Source: Lysobacterales bacterium
Lineage (GTDB): Bacteria > Pseudomonadota > Gammaproteobacteria > Xanthomonadales > Xanthomonadaceae
Assembly: GCA_020442545.1 (NCBI GenBank)
Contig: JAGRJX010000274.1
Location: 1 to 10,004, forward strand
DNA length: 10,004 nucleotides
Direction: 5' to 3'
The position numbers and the translations under genes are program-made. Below are positions 6,339 through 10,004 of the stretch, piece by piece; the stretch's first letter is position 1, and each line of letters starts with the position of its first letter. The notes beneath the pieces are model-generated. The model was not told where the DNA came from and ran no database searches. It worked only from the letters and a program-made list of their open reading frames with translations.

Positions 6339-6818
6339 TCAAGCCGTGTGCGCGACCGGCTCCAGCATTGGGCGATCCGGCTTGCGCCGGACGTAGATCT
6401 GCTTGCGCACGCGGGCAACGGCTTCGCCCTGTTCGTCGATCACTTCCACCGGCAGCCAGCGCAGGTATTTCTCGCCGCTGGCGGTGGCAGCAATGATTTC
6501 GTCGAGAACCGCCTGTTCCAAGCGGAACTCGGCATGCACCGTGCCCTTGCCGGGCTTCACGAAGTCGATCTCGGCGCGCTTGTCCCAGACAAGATAGTCG
6601 CCGCCCAGCACGTGCAGCAGGATCAGCATCCAGAACGGGTCGGTCATCGAGAACAGGCTGCCGCCGTAGTGGGTGCCGACAAAGTTCATGTTGAATCGGC
6701 GCTGGCGCAACTCGACGCGGACCTCTCGCCAGTCGTCCGACCAGTGGGTGACGCGGATGCCGGGTGAGCGGAACGGCGACCAGATGTTCATCAGTCGTCG
6801 AAGGGTCGATGCCTTCAT
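6339..6818 (-). CDS. DUF4442 hotdog-fold (thioesterase-like) protein
   Basis: A 159-residue cytoplasmic protein of the DUF4442 family, which has the hotdog fold of acyl-CoA/acyl-ACP thioesterases. The substrate is unknown. The family pattern is visible: LRRLMNIWSPF near the N-terminus, then NFVGTHYGGSLFSMTDPF (46-63), which holds the hotdog helix, the VWDKRAEIDF strand (78-86), a PGKGTV turn (89-94), and a final VARVRKQIYVRRK strand (134-146). I start it at ATG 6818 because conserved family sequence begins about there. The in-frame ATG 6863 lies inside the palindrome at 6855-6870 and ahead of a probable -10, so it is unlikely. No Shine-Dalgarno is evident at 6818. The kinase follows 77 nt downstream and may share its transcript. 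Confidence 0.82.
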   Translation of the reverse strand: MKASTLRRLMNIWSPFRSPGIRVTHWSDDWREVRVELRQRRFNMNFVGTHYGGSLFSMTDPFWMLILLHVLGGDYLVWDKRAEIDFVKPGKGTVHAEFRLEQAVLDEIIAATASGEKYLRWLPVEVIDEQGEAVARVRKQIYVRRKPDRPMLEPVAHTA

Positions 6819-6847
6819 GCGGGTTTTCGGGGAGGGCGGGGATCTGC

Positions 6848-6856
6848 ACTCTACCA
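6848..6856 (-). promoter_or_regulatory. Extended -10 promoter upstream of the DUF4442 gene
   Basis: On the minus strand TGG-TAGAGT (6856-6848) is an extended -10 (TGn followed by a hexamer matching TATAAT at positions 1, 2, 4 and 6). Its TG is the last two bases of the palindrome at 6855-6870. Transcription would start near 6841, leaving a leader of about 20 nt before ATG 6818. A good -35 is not seen, which fits an extended -10 type. Confidence 0.42.
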
Positions 6857-6870
6857 TACGCATGCGTATG
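6855..6870. promoter_or_regulatory. Perfect 16-bp palindrome, probable repressor operator
   Basis: CATACGCATGCGTATG reads the same on both strands. Its edge overlaps the TG of the extended -10 for the DUF4442 (and probably kinase) transcript, so a bound dimer would block RNA polymerase. The symmetry has no spacer and extends 8 bp each side. I do not recognise it as a known regulator's box. Confidence 0.5.
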
Positions 6871-7037
6871 TTTCGGAGCAGTTAGCAAGTAATGAGGTCA
6901 GTCGCACGCTGCGCGTGCAGTCAGTACAAGCGCAAATCGGGCTTTTCCGACACCTGCAGAGACAGCGTAGCTGTCGTCTTGCTTCCTGACTTGTCTGTAA
7001 TGCGGAAAAGCGCCCAAACAGCGCTGGAAAACGAGGA
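6864..7037. other. 174-bp intergenic region with nested inverted repeats after cnoX
   Basis: Three inverted repeats lie here. GCTTTTCCG (6941-6949) and CGGAAAAGC (7003-7011) form a 9-bp outer stem. Inside it GACAGC-gta-GCTGTC (6961-6975) forms a 6-bp hairpin. Further from cnoX, GCACGC-tgc-GCGTGC (6904-6918) forms another. None is followed by a T-run on the minus strand. The region is downstream of cnoX and upstream of the DUF4442 promoter. A folded 3' end of the cnoX mRNA, a Rho-dependent terminator region or a small RNA are all possible. Confidence 0.45.
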
Positions 7038-7928
7038 TCAGAACAGCAGCGTGGACATCTTGCGTCGGTAGCGGTTGACCAACGCGGCATCGTCGACGAT
7101 GCGGAAGGCCTGGATCAGTGTCTTCTGCGCCAGTCCGTCGCCGTGGGCGCGGTGCTTTGCGAGCAGGCTGATGAGATGTTCCAGCGCTGATTCACTGCTG
7201 CCTTCCAGCAACTCTCGAAGCGCCAGCTGATGCAGGGCGACCGGGTCGCCGTCGATGTCGCCACGTTGGCGCAGCGTTGCCAGGTCCGGTGCATCGGCAA
7301 GGCCGGCCGAGAGCTCGATGCGCGCCTGAGCGTTCTGCGCGCGGTCGTCGGTGGCGAGGTTGGCGGGCAGGGCACCCAGCAGCTTGCTGGCCTCATCGAT
7401 GCCACCGGTGCGGGTCAGCGCCAGCGCCAGGTCGAGCTTGAGTGTGTCGTCATCCGGTTTGGCGGCCAGCGCATCGCGAGCCTTGGCCAGTTCGGCCTGT
7501 GGATCGACCGTGGCCGCTTCGGCGGCATCGTCGGAGGTGACATCTTCGATGCCAGCCAATTGCGGTGCGGCAGGTTCGACGCCATGCTGCGACAGGAACT
7601 TGCGCAACTCGCCTTCCGGCAGCGCGCCCGGGAAACCGTCGACGATCTGGCCGTCCTTCAGCAGCATCACGGTCGGCACCGAACGAATCTGGAAATAGGC
7701 AGCGAGCTGCTGCTCCTTGTCGACGTCGACCTTGGCCAGCGTGAAGGCGCCGTTGTATTCGTCGGCGAGCTTCTCGAGGATCGGCCCGAGGCTCTTGCAC
7801 GGCCCGCACCAGGTGGCCCAGAAGTCGACCAGGACAGGGGTCTTCAGCGACGCCTCCAGCACGTCCTGCTGGAAGCGGTCGGTGGTGACGTCGATGACGT
7901 GGGATGCCTTGGCGTTGTTGTCGTTCAT
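7038..7928 (-). CDS. cnoX: Chaperedoxin CnoX/YbbN (thioredoxin domain plus TPR-like C-terminus)
   Basis: A 296-residue cytoplasmic protein. The family combines holdase chaperone activity with a thioredoxin fold, protects proteins under oxidative (hypochlorous acid) stress and hands them to GroEL/ES. Residues 10-113 are the thioredoxin domain: WATWCGPCK with the WCGPC site at 40-44 and the cis-proline in SVPTV (Pro85). An acidic linker follows, then a helical TPR-like region (about 145-290). The intact CxxC suggests real redox activity, unlike E. coli YbbN, which lacks the standard motif. ATG 7928 is the first start that includes the conserved domain. The nearest Shine-Dalgarno-like AAGG is about 11 nt upstream, so initiation is not strongly marked. 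Divergent from the 8077 operon. Confidence 0.9.
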   Translation of the reverse strand: MNDNNAKASHVIDVTTDRFQQDVLEASLKTPVLVDFWATWCGPCKSLGPILEKLADEYNGAFTLAKVDVDKEQQLAAYFQIRSVPTVMLLKDGQIVDGFPGALPEGELRKFLSQHGVEPAAPQLAGIEDVTSDDAAEAATVDPQAELAKARDALAAKPDDDTLKLDLALALTRTGGIDEASKLLGALPANLATDDRAQNAQARIELSAGLADAPDLATLRQRGDIDGDPVALHQLALRELLEGSSESALEHLISLLAKHRAHGDGLAQKTLIQAFRIVDDAALVNRYRRKMSTLLF

Positions 7929-7973
7929 GGTTTCAAAGCCTTGGAGTTAACGCCGAGATGGCGGCCGGGCGGC

Positions 7974-7982
7974 ACGATAGCA
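7974..7982 (-). promoter_or_regulatory. Candidate extended -10 promoter for cnoX
   Basis: On the minus strand TGC-TATCGT (7982-7974) is an extended -10. A weak -35 (TTTCAA, 8002-7997) lies 17 nt upstream. Transcription would start near 7967, about 39 nt before ATG 7928. Tentative, based on sequence match only. Confidence 0.35.
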
Positions 7983-7999
7983 AGGACATCCCGAGCTTG

Positions 8000-8048
8000 A
8001 AATGTAAAAAGCATTTGACATCGATGAGCTGTGATGTAACAAATACAT
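8000..8048. promoter_or_regulatory. Two dyads overlapping the -35 and -10, likely autoregulator operators
   Basis: AAATG-n7-CATTT (8000-8016) overlaps the -35, and ATGTA-n5-TACAT (8034-8048) overlaps the -10. The hexamer ATGTAA occurs in both (8002-8007 and 8034-8039), 32 bp apart, close to three helical turns. A further TGTAA-n8-TTACA dyad (8035-8052) overlaps the second. The operon encodes its own HTH protein, so autoregulation by it is the simplest reading. Confidence 0.45.
8015..8042 (+). promoter_or_regulatory. Promoter of the membrane protein/HTH/hydrolase operon
   Basis: A perfect -35 TTGACA (8015-8020) is followed after 16 nt by TAACAA (8037-8042) as -10. The surrounding sequence (8000-8055) is AT-rich, unlike the rest of the window. 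Transcription would begin near 8049 and leave about 28 nt before ATG 8077. That leader includes the Shine-Dalgarno GAGGT (8065-8069). Confidence 0.6.
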
Positions 8049-8076
8049 TACACATTGTCCGCTTGAGGTTACGTTC

Positions 8077-8724
8077 ATGCCTGCTCCGTCTCCCCGCACC
8101 CGGCTGTTCATCTGGCTACTGCTTGCCGGTATCGGATTGGCGCTGTTCTTCAGTGGCGGCTACCGCGACCTGCCACTGCCGCTGGGCTGGTTTGGCAGCT
8201 TCCTGTTCGTGGCGGCGGTCTGGTTCAGCGTGGATGCTTTGCATCGGGTACCGCACAGCGAGGCGGAGGCGCAGATCGCTCACGGTGAATGGCAGGCCTG
8301 GATCGGCGTGGCCTTCGTGGGGGCCGTGATCGTGGCCAGCCTGCAGAATGCGCCAGCCTTCCTGCCCGAACTGCCGATTGGGCGGAACCCGGATGCCGGT
8401 GTGGCGGGGAAACGGATCGGCACGCTTTTCGTCGCCTGGCTGGTGCTGGCGCATGTGCTGCGACAGCGCTGGGGCGGCAAGGTGCTCGTCGATGAGCGCG
8501 ATCGCCAGATCGAGCGCGTCGCCAGCCTGTGGGGGCGTGGTGCGTTCACGGTCGGCGTGATTGGCATCGCGCTGCTTCTCGGTTTCAGTGATACCGAACG
8601 GCTGCAGGGCATCAGTCATCCCTTCATCGCACAGATGCTGATGCTGGCCCTGCTCTGTGGACTCTGGTTCGACCAGGTCGTGGCCGCCGTCCTGTACTGG
8701 CGTGATCGCCGGGCTGTCGCATGA
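8077..8724 (+). CDS. Six-TM membrane protein paired with an HTH regulator
   Basis: A 215-residue integral membrane protein of unknown function. Hydrophobic segments lie at about residues 10-26, 37-55, 73-91, 113-130, 153-171 and 183-207. A cytoplasmic-type stretch DERDRQIERVAS (139-150) precedes the fifth segment. Acidic-basic DERD-x-x-I motifs just before a membrane segment are common in small membrane proteins encoded beside short XRE regulators (DUF2178-like). I infer kinship by that pattern, not by a recognised family match. ATG 8077 has GAGGT (8065-8069) at good spacing. The gene overlaps the next by ATGA, implying coupled translation. It might act as a sensor or sequester the regulator at the membrane, but nothing in the sequence proves this. 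Confidence 0.8.
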   Translation: MPAPSPRTRLFIWLLLAGIGLALFFSGGYRDLPLPLGWFGSFLFVAAVWFSVDALHRVPHSEAEAQIAHGEWQAWIGVAFVGAVIVASLQNAPAFLPELPIGRNPDAGVAGKRIGTLFVAWLVLAHVLRQRWGGKVLVDERDRQIERVASLWGRGAFTVGVIGIALLLGFSDTERLQGISHPFIAQMLMLALLCGLWFDQVVAAVLYWRDRRAVA

Positions 8725-8939
8725 GCGGTACGCCCGTTGCGAACCAGATCCGTCGTCTTCGCTTCGAGCGCGGGGAAATGACCCAGCAGGGGCTCGCCGA
8801 TGCCTGCGGCGTCACCCGGCAGACCATCATCGCGCTCGAAGCCGAGCGCTACGCGCCCTCGCTTGAGCTGGCGTTCCGCATTGCTCGAGCACTGGGTACG
8901 GGTCTCGAAGACGTTTTTCACTGGAGAGAGGTCAGCTGA
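8721..8939 (+). CDS. Small XRE (Cro/CI)-type HTH transcriptional regulator
   Basis: A 72-residue DNA-binding protein made of a single HTH domain. The pattern is typical of the YozG-like XRE group: an N-terminal NQIRRLRFERGEMTQQGLA helix pair, then VTRQTIIALEAERYAPSLE (31-49) with the recognition helix, and a final AFRIARALGTGLEDVF (51-66). There is no ligand-binding or dimerisation domain beyond this. Its ATG overlaps the stop of the membrane-protein gene (ATGA, 8721-8724), and its TGA overlaps the next ATG (TGATG, 8937-8941). It probably binds the dyads at 8000-8048 and controls its operon, perhaps cnoX as well. Confidence 0.9.
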   Translation: MSGTPVANQIRRLRFERGEMTQQGLADACGVTRQTIIALEAERYAPSLELAFRIARALGTGLEDVFHWREVS

Positions 8940-9823
8940 TGCTTCGAATCATCAAATGGGGGTTGCTGGCGATACTGGCGCTGCTCCTGCTGCTCGTTGC
9001 ATACGGCTGGTGGGTAGTTGCGAGTTTCGACACCGGAACACTGCCAGAGCGGCACGGTCGGGTGGATGCGACGTTGTTCGCCCGAGACGGCGAACCGCAG
9101 CCTTTGATCGTCGGACTGGGTGGCGGCGAGGGCGGCAATGCCTGGACCCGAAATGTCTGGAAACAGCAGCGCGAGCGCTTCCTTGACCAGGGCTACGCCC
9201 TGCTGGCGCTGGGCTACTTCGGAACCCCGACCACGCCGGAGCATCTGGACCGGATATCGGTGGATGCGGTGCACGCCGCGATCATCGACGCAACAAAGGA
9301 TCCGCGGGTGGACGGCCAATGCATCGCCGTCATCGGCGGCAGCAAGGGTGCCGAGCTGGCGCTGCTGCTGGCCAGTGCCTACCCGGACATCGACGCCGTG
9401 GTTGCGATCGTTCCGGGTAACGCGGTGTTTCCATCGCTGACTGACGCCATGATCACACCGGGTTTCTCGCTCCACGGTGAACCGCTGCCGTTTGTGCCGA
9501 TGCCGTGGCGCGCCACGCCGAAGCTGCTCACCGGCGACCTGCGCGCTGTCTTCGAGGCCATGATGGAAGACGAGGACGCGATGGATCGCGCCGCGATTCC
9601 GGTGGAGCGCATCAACGGGCCGGTGATGTTCGTCTCGGCTACCAAGGACGAAATGTGGCCGTCGCGCGAGATGGCGGACGCCATGATGCGGCGTCTTGCT
9701 GCGCATGGGTTCGCGCATGTGCATGAGCATCTGGTGGTGAACGGCGGCCATCGCGAGCCGCTGGACGAGTTCCCGCGCATGGAGGACTTTCTGCGGCAGC
9801 ACTTCTCCCGTCGCTGTCGCTGA
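8939..9823 (+). CDS. Membrane-anchored alpha/beta hydrolase, acyl-CoA thioester hydrolase/BAAT C-terminal type
   Basis: A 294-residue protein. Residues 5-28 form a strong N-terminal membrane anchor. The rest is an alpha/beta hydrolase of the BAAT_C type, the catalytic part of acyl-CoA thioesterases and bile-acid-CoA:amino-acid N-acyltransferases. The nucleophile is Ser135 in GGSKGAELAL (133-142), where bile-acid transferases have Cys. The likely acid is Asp237 in SATKDEMWPS and the base His271 in NGGHREP. An oxyanion-type GLGGGEGG loop is at 59-66. With the anchor, the catalytic domain probably lies in the periplasm, where CoA thioesters are not expected, so the true substrate may be another ester. 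A Shine-Dalgarno-like GAGAGG lies about 7 nt upstream of ATG 8939, and its stop/start overlap ties it to the HTH gene. Confidence 0.85.
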   Translation: MLRIIKWGLLAILALLLLLVAYGWWVVASFDTGTLPERHGRVDATLFARDGEPQPLIVGLGGGEGGNAWTRNVWKQQRERFLDQGYALLALGYFGTPTTPEHLDRISVDAVHAAIIDATKDPRVDGQCIAVIGGSKGAELALLLASAYPDIDAVVAIVPGNAVFPSLTDAMITPGFSLHGEPLPFVPMPWRATPKLLTGDLRAVFEAMMEDEDAMDRAAIPVERINGPVMFVSATKDEMWPSREMADAMMRRLAAHGFAHVHEHLVVNGGHREPLDEFPRMEDFLRQHFSRRCR

Positions 9824-9845
9824 GCGGGCGCTGCACCGGACGCGT

Positions 9846-10004
9846 TCAACCGAAGCGCAGTTTCATCGACAGGATCGCCGCGGCGAGGCTCAGGGTGATC
9901 AGGTTGGCGATGATCATCGGCCAGCTCTCCAGCAGCACGCCATAGACCAGCCAGCAGGCGATTCCGACGGTGAAGATCGCGTACATGCCCAGCGAGATGC
10001 TGCG
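9846..10004 (-). CDS. SemiSWEET-type sugar transporter, C-terminal part
   Basis: Too short for routine ORF listing, and cut by the window edge: 52 residues plus a TGA stop are visible, read from 10004 down. The sequence begins RSISLGMYAIFTVGIACWLV, continues with YGVLLESWPMIIANLITL, and ends AAAILSMKLRFG. This matches the second and third helices of SemiSWEET (MtN3/PQ-loop family) half-transporters, which are about 85-95 residues and work as homodimers for facilitated sugar movement across the inner membrane. The missing part should be helix 1 and the start of helix 2. It is convergent with the hydrolase gene, with 22 nt between the stops and no clear terminator. Confidence 0.85.
   Translation of the reverse strand, partial: RSISLGMYAIFTVGIACWLVYGVLLESWPMIIANLITLSLAAAILSMKLRFG

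Noticed and set aside
6854..6870. ATG 6863 as start of the DUF4442 gene
   Set aside because: It lies inside the 16-bp palindrome and upstream of the probable -10. The extra 15 residues are not like the family N-terminus.
4324..6888. An 854-codon open frame giving the kinase about 209 extra N-terminal residues
   Set aside because: The extra part runs in another frame through the whole DUF4442 gene and encodes Arg/Pro-rich low-quality sequence. A ribosome site and GTG/TTG start just before the kinase domain fit better.
8918..9802. 294-codon minus-strand open frame opposite the hydrolase
   Set aside because: It is antisense to a gene with a complete catalytic triad, and its translation has no recognisable fold.
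1..10004. A defence island, prophage or other mobile element
   Set aside because: No integrase, transposase, nuclease, toxin-antitoxin pair, spacer array or phage gene is seen. The small HTH gene sits in a metabolic-type operon and is not a phage repressor by context.

Overview
The window looks like a piece of a GC-rich gammaproteobacterial chromosome, most likely from the Xanthomonadales (Rhodanobacteraceae/Lysobacteraceae type). This is inferred from the gene set and from two secreted beta-helix proteins that end in a short acidic/aromatic xGFE tail, which I associate with that order. No phage, insertion sequence, integrase or CRISPR array is visible. Most of it is ordinary chromosomal gene content with some unusual regulatory and structural details.

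Layout, left to right. Positions 1-19 are the 5' end of a tRNA gene on the minus strand that runs off the window. About 110 bp away (60-130, minus) is a diverged second copy of the same tRNA 5' half that still closes an acceptor-like stem but has no recognisable T arm. Then comes trhO (213-989, +), a tRNA U34 hydroxylase of the rhodanese family. Convergent to it is a minus-strand pair of tandemly duplicated secreted beta-helix proteins (3283-2141 upstream, 2121-1018 downstream, 19 nt apart). Further minus-strand genes follow: a DUF502 inner-membrane protein (4247-3516), a transmembrane Ser/Thr protein kinase with a degenerate FGE/sulfatase-modifying-factor-like C-terminal domain (6261-4324), a DUF4442 hotdog thioesterase-like protein (6818-6339) and the chaperedoxin CnoX/YbbN (7928-7038).

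An AT-rich divergent promoter region (7929-8076) separates cnoX from a plus-strand three-gene operon. Its genes overlap at their stop/start codons: a six-TM membrane protein (8077-8724), a 72-residue XRE-type HTH regulator (8721-8939) and a membrane-anchored alpha/beta hydrolase of the acyl-CoA thioesterase/BAAT C-terminal type (8939-9823). The window ends inside a convergent SemiSWEET-type sugar transporter gene (10004-9846, minus).

How the parts may work together. The HTH regulator probably controls its own operon from dyads in the divergent promoter. The kinase may sense an envelope signal through its periplasmic domain. Two genes (trhO and DUF502) have a -10-like TAGAnT ending exactly 6 nt before an ATG with no Shine-Dalgarno, which suggests leaderless mRNAs. 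A perfect 16-bp palindrome abuts an extended -10 upstream of the DUF4442 gene and looks like a repressor operator. These regulatory readings come from inspection only.
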